Translations under genes and position numbers: made by a program | From: Nematostella vectensis | Lineage: Eukaryota; Cnidaria; Anthozoa; Actiniaria; Edwardsiidae | Assembly: GCF_932526225.1 (NCBI RefSeq) | Contig: NC_064034.1 | Coordinates: forward strand, 1,846,001-1,910,000 | Length of the DNA stretch: 64,000 nt | Reading direction: 5' to 3' | Shown: positions 54,014-64,000 of the stretch, in pieces | How positions within the stretch are numbered: the stretch's first letter is position 1 | How the letters are laid out: the number at the start of each line of letters is the position of its first letter | Notes under the pieces: generated by a model | What the model saw: only the letters and a program-made list of their open reading frames with translations | Database searches by the model: none | Told to the model about the DNA's origin: nothing

Positions 54014-55151
54014 TACTGTTCACCCGTGAAACATTTACATAAAGCAATTCTTTGTTGTACAAAACTTTTTTAGGTATATTTCAATCCTTCAATGTATTGG
54101 GCTTCCTGGTGCTTTAGGGGAATAGTATGCATCGTCATAAACATAAATTAAACAAATGCCTCCCTTTTGAATCCCCAATATATTTTTCCCATATTTAATT
54201 TACCATATAAAAATGTGAAGAGACGCTTTCTTTAAAATACCGCCCGTATTTTAGTCACCTTTTCCTATATCCGTGTTGGGAACCCTGTGTATGTTGTTTT
54301 TGGCGGGAATCGGACGATCATGGACGTCATGGATCATGGATCATCGGACGACCATGCCAGTTCGCAGCACGTTCATATGTAGGGTTTTGTGAATTAGAGA
54401 GTGGATCGTGAATCCTCGCTTCGTTGGCTTTCATTGGCTGACTATTTGGTGGTCGATTCCATAATTTGAGCACAGTCCTTCTCTTAGCGTGTTATATATA
54501 GTATAGATAGTATAGATTGCGAAATTAAAGTGACGCTATCAGCGCTGTGAGGCCAATATATAAGAACAGGAGCGTTCTTAAAATACCTTTGTGATGACAA
54601 ACAGGGGGGGACTGGGTCATTTCATAGAACGGGCTGGGAATTGTTCTGGTAGATAAACGATCGCCAATTGTTAATCTACGTCGGGCGGGGTTCGCGTAGA
54701 TAAGTAATAAGCAATTATTGCTAATTATTAATCTACGGCGGGACTGGGGCCTTTCATAGAAACGAGAGGGACCCGCGCGCGCCCCCCAGCCCGTTCTCCG
54801 TTGTTTTTTGTATTCCCTAGGGCATGCCCAACGCCTGGGGTATACCGTCTGGGGGCCTCGTGGGAGAGGGGTCGCTTAAAGCGTTTGCTTAAAGCGTTTG
54901 CTTAAAGCGTTTGCTCGATTTAAGGGGGTGGCTGGCCCCCCAGCGCTTCGCGCGGTAACATGTGGGAACCTTGCAATTAGACCCCCGTCTGTCCTGTAGT
55001 ATACCGAGCATTGGGTTGGCCGCCACCCTACGGAGCGCGGAATGACCGTTTTTCGGCCGTAAATTCAAAGCCGCTGGCGTGGCGTTTAAACCTGAGCTTT
55101 ACTCGAACACCTCGCTCCCGAACTCCTCGCGAATTTCTCGCAGTCTCTTTT

Positions 55152-55964
55152 TCATCTTTTCGCGTGTCTCCAGGGAGGGCCCTTTCTTGCTTTTTTTCTC
55201 ACGCGATGCGAGGCCGTGTCTTGTTCCCGAAGTATTAGCCGAAACTCTTCGTCTGAGATATGCCCATCTTGCAGAGCCTTAGAGACCAGCTCGCTGATCG
55301 AGTTTTTCTTACTCTCCGCTAAAACCATCGTGTCTTCGTGTTTAGCCACCTTGCTCGTAAGACCCCTAGAGACTACCCCTGCGCCTGCGCCCACGACACC
55401 GACACCGACCAGCCCAGCGACCCCTGCCAGCGGACCGCCGACCAGAACCCCTATCCCACTCAAAGAGACCACTACCCCGGCGCTGGAAAGCGCCCCTGCA
55501 GCGATGCCGGATGCCACAGACACAGCATGGGTAACGGCAAAGGCGCGCTTATACTTTTTCCGCACCTGTCGATGATGCGTTATCTCGTTGTCTAAAACCG
55601 CCTGAGTGTCACATATTTTCTGGAGTCGGAAGCTTTGCACGTCGCCGCCGACGCCCTGCGTCATGTTTGCGGGCAGACACTGGGAAGCGAGGGGGTCCGG
55701 CTCCGCGGTCAGAATCTTGCTTTCAGCGGGGTTGATTGTTTCCACGATGGACTCGGCCGTGTGGTGCCCGGCTGGCAGAGTAGCGATGGGCGGGAGGGCG
55801 GCTATAGTCGTTATCTGATGCTCTCGCTCGAGATTATACCAGCTGTTAAACAGCGAGCACTGCCGGAGCGCCACGAAGCGTGGGCGCCTTATCGGCCGCT
55901 CGAAGAAAAGCGTCTGTTCGCCTTTGGTGAGCACAATATGTAGGACCACCATTGTGTTGAACAC
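55152..55964 (-). CDS. Virus-like structural-type protein with internal deletion, copy 2
   Basis: Identical to 47643-48455, including the deletion join. It is divergent from 55,995 with 30 bp between. Confidence 0.5.
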   Translation of the reverse strand: MFNTMVVLHIVLTKGEQTLFFERPIRRPRFVALRQCSLFNSWYNLEREHQITTIAALPPIATLPAGHHTAESIVETINPAESKILTAEPDPLASQCLPANMTQGVGGDVQSFRLQKICDTQAVLDNEITHHRQVRKKYKRAFAVTHAVSVASGIAAGALSSAGVVVSLSGIGVLVGGPLAGVAGLVGVGVVGAGAGVVSRGLTSKVAKHEDTMVLAESKKNSISELVSKALQDGHISDEEFRLILREQDTASHRVRKKARKGPPWRHAKR

Positions 55965-55994
55965 AGCCCGCCTTCGTGTTTAATAGGACTGAGC

Positions 55995-56809
55995 ATGGAT
56001 TGGGAAGGCTGGCGGATGCTGAACGAGGAGGCGATTCCCCGAAGGGGGGCAAAAGAGACGAAAAAGGCGGCAACTGCGGCGGGAGCCTCTATAGCCGAAC
56101 ATATCAAACACGCTATAGCCGAACAAGTCAAACACACAAAACCCGGTTTCCCTAGGTCTCTGACCCTCGGGCAAAAGCTGCTCTACGCCATGCCCGCGAC
56201 CCACGTGGAGAGCACGGCCTCAGACATCACCCCACTACTCACGCAGCTAGAGATACACGTGGCTAAGGACAAATCATTCACGACTAGGGTCCGAGACATA
56301 TTCAAAGAGACAGTAGTCACGCACAAGTCCGCCAACGAGTCTCGCCGGTGGCTATCGGAGCCTTCCTATGGGTACTGGCCACAGCAACTCAACTTTGCGG
56401 TCTGGTGCGCAACCGCCGGATGCGGGGAGTCCCTAACCGACCCCGCTTCCGCCACGCTCCCCTCTGTCATCAGGGGATTTCTAAGGTTTCACGTCTAATT
56501 TACCACGCGGAAGATACTCTACGAGCTCGAGTGTGGCTGATGCCGAGCGATCTGGTGATAAACACGCAAAGCGTCGTGGGCTACAACAATAAACTGCAGA
56601 AAGCCACAGACTTCATGACGCTCGGCGCAAACGCGATCAACACCGAGACAAAGCCAGTCGGTGCTCATAACATGGCCGGTGGGCATCCTAGGGTGCAACA
56701 CGTGACTGATTCGAGGATCGACCGCGAGGTGCGAAGCAAGGCTTTCGCACCTGCGAAAGTGCACGCAGAGGGCGCGGCGCCTGCCCCCTCTTCACGATGC
56801 GCAGCATGA
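55995..56809 (+). pseudogene. Virus-like gene of unknown function, frameshifted, copy 2
   Basis: Identical to 48486-49300; the same frame break falls at about 56,494. Confidence 0.5.
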
Positions 56810-56896
56810 CGCGCTTCGCGCCACCCGGACCGGGCGAAAAGAGTGACCACACGCCCTCAAGGCGGGGTTGTCGGCACTCGCGGTGGCCGCGGCGTA

Positions 56897-57824
56897 TTAC
56901 TTGTTCCGATGATTGCTTTGCATTCGACGAACCAAGAACGCGGCTACGGCTAGAATGAGCAGCCACGCATTCTCGCCAAGGAATTTCACCGCTTCTCCTG
57001 CAGCCTTAAACACGAAGTTCGCGATGTTGCCTACTAGCCCAGGGAGAAGCTCGCCTAGCTTTTCCCCGATAGCCTTAAGCCAGTTACCGACCCCTCTGGC
57101 CACGGAGGAGAGCGACTTGCCTAGCGACGTCACAATGGCCGCGATCGTCGTCGCTTCGGCCAACCCGATAGCGGTGACAGTAAAGCCGTATTTTTGAAGA
57201 TGGCTTTGATGCGCTCTCCGAGCGGCTTTTGGTTCTCGAGCTCTCGATTTTTGCGTTCTAGTTCGTCAATCTCGGATAGCCTCTCCTCGTTGCGCTCACG
57301 GGCCTCTTGGCGGCGACTTTCTGACGTGTTAGGGTCGTCGATGGTCTTCCTGTCTGTGACTACCACCCCTAGCAGCTCTTGGAATCGTTCTGTGTTCTCC
57401 TGGATGACCGCGTCTATCTCTGCCACGGACCCCATCGCCAGCCTGAAGCCTTTCAACTTTGCAACGTCCTGTCGAAAGCCCCCGTTCTCATTGAACAGCT
57501 GTCTTGTTTTAGTCCAACCTCCTTTGTCGAGGTTGCAAAGCTGTATTAGCGTCTTTCCCCTCCGGTCTGACTGGAACAGTATCAGATTCTCGTTAAGGTC
57601 TGGGTATTTCTCCCTGAGGGACTGGAGACCGAGTCTTGTCGCTGCACCCTCTGTGGTGAACGAGGTTTCAGCGGTCGTTTGCGTCCGGGCGATGACGTGC
57701 TCGTCATTGGGATCGACTCCCCATCGTCGGGGTCAAACGGGATAAGGGGCGTCGTCTCGTCGTCCCTGTCTTCGGCGGACGCACCCGGCAAGGTATCGTC
57801 AATGTCAACGTCAACATTATCCAT
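56897..57824 (-). pseudogene. Virus-like coiled-coil plus membrane-helix protein, frameshifted, copy 2
   Basis: Identical to 49388-50315, with the same two frame changes. Confidence 0.5.
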
Positions 57825-57908
57825 GATGCGTGCGCATAACTCATGCTACGCTATATTAGACATGTCTAACAGTCCGCACCATAGCCACGTGACTTCATAC
57901 TACTAGGA

Positions 57909-58765
57909 ATGTCAGTCAGCGATAAGCTTGACCCCCAACGAACACCCAGAACTCCTCTGGGGTTGAAAGCCGAGAGAACTGTTCACCGGGTCACTCTCAA
58001 CCCGTCGACGGCTTCCCCCGGCGAGACGCTATATGTGGCGGTCCCAAAGCTATCGGAAGGCGTCACGCCTGTGCCTGGCTCCTTGAGGGTCGGTTTCGAT
58101 CTCTCCATCTCAGGCCAAGCGAATAATACCGTCGTGAACAACGTCGGCCCAAATCTCGTGAGCCGCCTGAAAATCATGTTTGCAGGAGAAACGCTCCAGG
58201 ACACCAACCGCTACAATGTCTTTAAGACGTATGAGGAGTTTTACCTGTCCAAGGTCGAGAGAGAGGACCGCCTGGAGCAGGGCATACAGTCAGAAAACAT
58301 GCGCAAGCTTCGCTCCAAGGCTGGCGATAAAGCGACTAGTAACGCTAAGGAGAACGCTCTAAACGCTAAAAGTACACCATCCCGCTAGACCATTCTCTGC
58401 TGACGGACCACGGCGTACTGTACCCAAGGGCGCTCTCCGAGGCGCTGCTCTTCGAGATCACGCTCGCAACGGTTGACCAGGTAGTAGTCGGAAGCGATGC
58501 TACCAAATTATATCGGCATCAAAAATCTAGAGCTGGAATACGGGGGCACAGAGGGGCGCCTGCCGCCCCGGCAGTCAGCACCGAGTCGTTCTATGGCAAT
58601 GACAAGTTTGCTATGTGGATCGACCTTCGAACGACGGACGACAGTGCTATCCATGGGGGTGGTCTCCTATTGGTCAACACCCGCGACGGTGTGCATCTCG
58701 AGATAAAACGCACGGCAAGCGGCACTCATCCAGTATTTAAATGTTCATTCTTCATACCCCCTTGA
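57909..58765 (+). pseudogene. Major-capsid-like gene, broken, copy 2
   Basis: Identical to 50400-51256, with the same frame change and internal loss. Confidence 0.55.
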
Positions 58766-58862
58766 TTCGGCATTCCATGTTGCCAAGCGAGCGAACACCG
58801 TAACCTTAATCACTGATCCAATCTTTATAGATGGACACGCTTTTTATTTATTCCTTGCATAG

Positions 58863-60821
58863 TTTACGCGTCTAGAAGGACCATCAGCAGTGCAAGGTCA
58901 CGTGATACGCATCGTGTATATTTATCACCTTCGGAAGGAGACCCTTCCAGGATGCTTTATGGTGAAAATGGAAGGCAGCGTCACATGTGAGTTTATCAGA
59001 AGACAAAAAAGCTATGCCAGTCGAGATAGACAGATCTATTTCATTTCAACTCATTCTTAACAGGCCCAGCGCCAGACCTGCCATCCTCGGTCACCATGAC
59101 AATATCACCACAGAAAACTGCAACAAAACCTTCAACTTTTCAACCACAATCTTCAACTCGACATCCACTTACATCCATAACCACACGCACCACCCCTATC
59201 AAACCCTCACCCAGTACCACCCCTATCAAACCCTCACCCAGCACCACCCCTATCAAACCCTCACCCAGCACCACCAGCACCACCCCTATCAAACCCTCAC
59301 CCAACACCACGCCTGGAGTGCATGACCGAGGGGGCAGGGTCCAGTATCCACAAGGTCGTGACGAGTCTGGCATGGCAGCCATCACCTCCGGGGTCGTCGC
59401 CGCTATTGTTGTACTTCTTGTCCTGGCTATCATAGCGGCCTTGTGGTACAGAAGAAGACGGTTGAATGGTATGTGATGGATACTATTTAAAGGGTGATAC
59501 AGTGGAAGCTCGATTTACTATTTATTTCTGGTCCCGTCAAACAAAAGCATGTGAAAACGCGACTCGATTTAAGAAATTGATATATTGATTTCTGGCCCTG
59601 TCAAACAGTAACTGATCCTAACCAATCATAATCAAAATAACCAAATTGTCGTGATCTCTCCTTTAATGACCGCAACTTAAGTTCACACATTTTGGAACAA
59701 CCAAACAAAAAATGAGATTGTGATTGGTTAGGTATTATTTGATTTTTTTAACTACTTTTCAGGAAACGTGCCAAATTCAAGCAACCAAACAGTAAGTGGT
59801 AACGTTTTCGCAATTAAAAAAGACATGAAAGACATACATTAGAACTTTGGTAATGCTCTTTTTAGGTGGTTTTCGGGACAAGTATGAATGCCGCCATCCA
59901 CAAAGAGAACCGTGACGGAAATCACCAGGATGTAAGAATATCTGGGTTTTTTTTTATTCTTTTTATTTTTTTGGCTTCTTCCAAAGGCTTATTTTAAGAA
60001 TTTCTGACTTTATCAGGCTGCTTCGGGTCCAGATAACAATGCCTTTGCACTGGATTATAGCGAGTATGACTTGCCGGTTATCACGAAGGAAGCCCCAGGC
60101 AAGTGTAAAAAATGTACAGATTAAAATGATAACAATAAATTAATAGTATATAACAACTACTTATTAACTGAGCGCGAAGTTTGTACATTTGCGGCGAGAA
60201 AAAAAATCGATTGCCTAACTATATTGTCCATAATGATTCGCGTGTTTTCAAATAAAAACTGGGTTTTTTTTACCACCAAACTATCGTATTCCTGGACTTA
60301 AAGAACTTTGTGGATAACCGTCTTTGTTTGGGTCTTTCTTGTTTGCCCTTTTTTCATAATACTCTCTCCATCGGTTGATGATGATGATGTTTTTATCACA
60401 GAAAAATTAACTGGATTTAAAACATCATCGATTAAGTATAGATTTTTCTGTAAAAAAAAAGGCGTTTGAGGGGGTAAGGTGCAATACAAAAGCTGTAATC
60501 ACATTTAAAATTGTAGAGTTTAGTATCGTGTCAAATTTAACGTGAGTAAAACAATGAGTGAGTAAAAAATCTTTTTCAGACTACGACTACGACCCTGTCC
60601 ACATGGAATCGTGCGAGGACTTTCTAGCGGGGCCTGATTATGAAGGAACAGAAAAATCCTTGAATCCAGAAGAGTCAAATGAAGCCACTTTAATATGTAG
60701 CATCGCTCCTAGTCTCGTGATGGGACCTGATTCAGCATCAGCTGAAAGTACTGATAGAACGTACGAGAGCTTGAGAAATCCAGCAAGCCATATCTATCAG
60801 TCACTGAACAAACAATGTTAG
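58863..60821 (+). CDS. Receptor gene F: truncated copy, exons 3-8, ITAM tail
   Basis: Exons 58863-58986, 59064-59468, 59763-59791, 59866-59931, 60017-60098 and 60580-60821, each 7,509 bp from its gene E partner. The ITAM is at 60762-60806. Like E it lacks exons 1-2, and the virus-like block lies directly upstream. Its 3' flank differs from D and E and keeps an older host/element junction. Confidence 0.7.
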
Positions 60822-61171
60822 CCATTTGCGCACTATTAGAATGAGACTTTTGCGTCATGCCAGTTTAATAGCTCCCTCGGTTACCCAGGGCGTCACGGTC
60901 AGCGTGACGCCTCGTTCTCGCGCCTGTTGCCTCGACGCCCTGGGTTTCGAGGATGGTTCAATAGAATTATAGAGCTTGGAGTATTTTTGAAAGGATAGGT
61001 TATGACATACCTTTTCCAGTAAAAGTTGATCCCTCAGTGACGTTCTCGATATTGGTTGGTTTGATATTTGTTGACGGTTTATTTTTGTGAATTATTGAAA
61101 ACTAGTGGTTACCCGTGAAACATTTACATAAAGCAATTCTTTGTTGTACAAATCTTTTTGTTCGACCGCTA

Positions 61172-61320
<149 letters not shown>

Positions 61321-62519
61321 TAGTGTTTACCCGTGAAACATTTACATAAAGCAATTCTTTGTTGTACAAAACTTTTTTAGGTATATTTCAATCCTTCGAT
61401 GTATTGGGCTTCCTGGTGCTTTAGGGGAATAGTATGCATCGTCATAAACATAAATTAAACAAATGCCTCCCTTTTGAATTTCCAATATATTTTTCCCATT
61501 TTTAATTTACCATATAAAAATGTGAAGAGACGCTTTCTATAAAATACCGCCCGTATTTTAGTCATCTTTTCCTATATCCGTGTTGGGAACCCTGTGTATG
61601 TTGTTTTTGGCGGAATCGGACGATCATGGACGTCATGGATCATGGATCATCGGACGACCATGCCAGTTCGCAGCACGTTCATATGTTGGGTTTTGTGAAT
61701 TAGAGAGTGGATCGTGAATCCTCGCTTCGTTGGCTTTCATTGGCTGACTATTTGGTGGTCGATTCCATAATTTGAGCACAGTCCTTCTCTTAGCGTATTA
61801 TATATAGTATAGATTGCAAAATTAATGTGACGCGAAAATAAAGTAGGTGATCAGATACGTGCTCTCAAGGCATTGATTCTGACCCATGGCCTACATTTAT
61901 GGTTGACTACGCTTTCTCGCTATCAGCGCTGTGAGGCCAATATATAAGAACAGGAGCGTTCTTAAAATACCTTTGTGATGACAAACAGGGGGGGACTGGG
62001 TCATTTCATAGAACGGGCTGGGAATTGTTCTGGTAGATGAACGATCGCCAATTGTTAATCTACGTCGGTGGGGTTCGTGTAGATAAGTAATAAGCAATTA
62101 TTGCTAATTATTAATCTACGGCGGGACTGGGGCCTTTCATAGAAACGAGAGGGACCCGCGCGCGCCCCCCAGCCCGTTCTCCGTTGTTTTTTGTATTCCC
62201 TAGGGCATGCCCAACGCCTGGGGTATACCGTCTGGGGGCCTCGTGGGAGAGGGGTCGCTTAAAGCGTTTGCTTAAAGCGCCTCGATTTAAGGGGGTGGCT
62301 GGCCCCCCAGCGCTTCGCGCGGTAACATGTGGGAACCTTGCAATTAGACCCCCGTCTGTCCTGTAGTATACCGAGCATTGGGTTGGGCCGCCACCCTACG
62401 GAGCGCGGAATGACCGTTTTTCGGCCGTAAATTCAAAGCCGCTGGCGTGGCGTTTAAACCTGAGCTTTACTCGGACACCTCGCTCCCGAACTCCTCGCGA
62501 ATTTCTCGCAGTCTCTTTT

Positions 62520-63631
62520 TCATCTTTTCGCGTGTCTCCAGGGAGGGCCCTTTCTTGCTTTTTTTCTCACGCGATGCGAGGCCTTGTCTTGTTCCCGAAG
62601 TATTAGCCGAAACTCTTCGTCTGAGATATGCCCGTCTTGCAGAGCCTTAGAGACCAGCTCGCTGATCGAGTTTTTCTTACTCTCCGCTAAAACCATCGTG
62701 TCTTCGTGTTTAGCCACCTTGCTCGTAAGACCCATAGAGACTACCCCTGCGCCTGCGCCCACGACACCGGCCAGCCCAGCGACCCCTGCCAGCGGACCGC
62801 CGACCAGAACCCCTATCCCACTCAAAGAGACCCCTACCCCGGCGCTGGAAAGCGCCCCTGCAGCGATGCCGGATGCCACAGACACAGCATGGGTAACGGC
62901 AAAGGCGCGCTTATACTTTTTCCGCACCTGTCAATGATGCGTTATCTCGTTGTCTAGAACCGCCTGAGTGTCACATATTTTCTGGAGTCGGAAGCTTTGC
63001 ACGTCGCCGCCGACGCCCTGCGTCATGTGCGTTTGCGGGCAGACACTGGGAAGCGAGGGGTATATGACACCACCGCTAACGTCGCTGTTTGCCATGTCTG
63101 TTACGTCGGAGCTAGGTTAGCTCTAATACAAGGCGAACAGGCTTGCCCTTAAAGTCCACCCGTCTACCGCAGTCATCCCTTACACATATTTGGATACTCG
63201 AGACGAACTTAGAGGAAGTTGCTGCGACGCAAACGGGGATGTCGGGTCCATAAGCGACTTTCTCGTGCGGTCTCCCGCGGGTCTCTAGGCAAGAGAACGT
63301 TTGAAGGCCCGCCTACGGAGAGGCATTGCGTGCGATCTACGATATCGCAGCAGATGTAGAGGACCTCTATTTTCGGCAAAGCCACCTTAAATGGGGGTAC
63401 CCCCAAGGGCAGCGCGAGGCCCCGCTCCCCCAACTGATTGCCTTTAGCCTCTAAGCCAAACAGTGCGCAAAGCTCGGCATTCAGGAACGCAACGCCACTG
63501 GACATAAGCGCGATCTTCCCGGTGAGGGGGTCCAGCTCCGCGGTCAGAATCTTGCTTTCAGCGCGCCACGAAGCGTGGGCGCCTTATCGCAAGCTCGAAG
63601 AAGAGCGTCTGTTCGCCTTTGGTGAGCACAA
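62520..63631 (-). pseudogene. Virus-like structural-type gene, third copy
   Basis: 62,927-62,520 is the C-terminal part (hydrophobic segment, ISDEEFRLIL, basic end), matching 47,643-48,050. 63,505-63,209 is an extra open segment of 98 codons (LPLGVPPFKVALPKIEVLYI) absent from copies 1/2, which looks like part of a capsid-associated protein. The N-terminal part near 63,630-63,560 matches the start of the 270-codon frame. Frame breaks separate the three parts. Confidence 0.5.
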
Positions 63632-63689
63632 TAGGTAGGACCACCATTGTGTTGAACACAGCCCGCCTTCGTGTTTAATAGGACTGAGC

Positions 63690-64000
63690 ATGGATTGGGA
63701 AGGCTGGCGGATGCTGAACGAGGAGGCGATTCCCCGAAGGGGGGCGAAAGAGACGAAAAAGGCGGCAACTGTGGCGGGAGCCTCTATAGCCGAACATATC
63801 AAACACGCTATAGCCGAACAAGTCAAACACACAAAACCCGGTTTCCCTAGGTCTCTGACCCTCGGGCAAAAGCTGCTCTACGCCATGCCCGCGACCCACG
63901 TGGAGAGCACGGCCTCAGACATCACCCCACTACTCACGCAGCTAGAGATACACGTGGCTAAGGATAAATCATTCCCGACTAGGGTCCGAGACATATTCAA
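63690..64000 (+). CDS. Virus-like gene of unknown function, third copy, partial
   Basis: ATG at 63690. It matches the plus-strand gene at 48,486 with a few substitutions (for example VAGAS for AAGAS and FPTRV for FTTRV). It is open to the window end, so whether it has the downstream frameshift is unknown. Confidence 0.5.
   Translation, partial: MDWEGWRMLNEEAIPRRGAKETKKAATVAGASIAEHIKHAIAEQVKHTKPGFPRSLTLGQKLLYAMPATHVESTASDITPLLTQLEIHVAKDKSFPTRVRDIF

Larger units (their letters stand above)
54536..58809. mobile_element. Degraded Polinton/adintovirus-like element, copy 2
   Basis: Same as copy 1 with an offset of 7,509 bp. All four broken genes carry the same frameshifts and deletions, so they decayed before the duplication. 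Confidence 0.6.
61896..64000. mobile_element. Degraded Polinton/adintovirus-like element, third diverged copy, off the right edge
   Basis: It starts at the junction GACCCATGGCCTACA/TTTATGG, where the host flank matches the gene C flank (about 42,486-42,500) and then departs. It differs from copies 1/2 by many single bases and indels and keeps about 460 bp (63,061-63,520) that they lost, while lacking about 150 bp that they keep. The rest is beyond the window. Confidence 0.6.

Overview
The window is nuclear DNA of an invertebrate animal, most likely an anthozoan cnidarian (sea anemone type). The reasons are AT-rich, intron-rich genes with GT-AG introns, two conserved metazoan genes, very many minisatellites, and remnants of a Polinton/adintovirus-like DNA element of a kind I associate with cnidarian genomes. 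The species call is inference. There are no bacterial operons and no CRISPR arrays.

Left third (1-28,300): a head-to-head pair of conserved genes. On the minus strand (9,045 down past 633 and off the left edge) is a leucine-rich-repeat plus guanylate-kinase protein, LRGUK. On the plus strand (9,517-28,277) is a 17-exon gene for TMEM209, whose phases all agree and give 514 residues. The 471 bp between the two start codons should be a shared promoter. Their introns are full of minisatellites, and at least nine, probably ten, of these arrays are built from the gene's own splice junction, so the copies carry decoy donor or acceptor sites. LRGUK intron 11 consists almost wholly of copies of its own two ends. 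A small antisense gene for a 63-residue secreted six-cysteine peptide is nested in TMEM209 intron 14.

Middle (28,300-45,800): a retrotransposon scrap, then a cluster of paralogous type I membrane receptors on the plus strand. Gene A (30,167-33,733, 528 aa) and gene B (35,296-39,013, 740 aa) are intact. Gene C (about 39,979-42,055) is decayed, and gene D (about 43,446-45,803) keeps only stalk, membrane and tail exons. The shared plan is signal peptide, cysteine-rich module, second and third ectodomain exons, Ser/Thr/Pro-rich stalk, one membrane helix and a tyrosine-rich tail. The tails of B, D, E and F end in a canonical ITAM (YxxL-x7-YxxL). B also has about ten tandem YxVL repeats. A has one hemITAM-like YESL.

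Right (45,444-64,000): a recent tandem duplication with a period of exactly 7,509 bp. Each unit carries an ITAM tail exon, a microsatellite, a broken Polinton/adintovirus-like element with four recognisable genes, and a truncated receptor copy (E at 51,354-53,312, F at 58,863-60,821; exons 3-8 only). A third, diverged viral copy runs off the right edge. The pattern fits unequal crossing-over between tail exons.

Working together: LRGUK and TMEM209 are housekeeping/ciliary-type genes under a shared promoter. The receptor cluster looks like a candidate cnidarian activating-receptor family signalling through Src/Syk-type kinases, expanding and decaying by tandem duplication around an integrated virus-like element.
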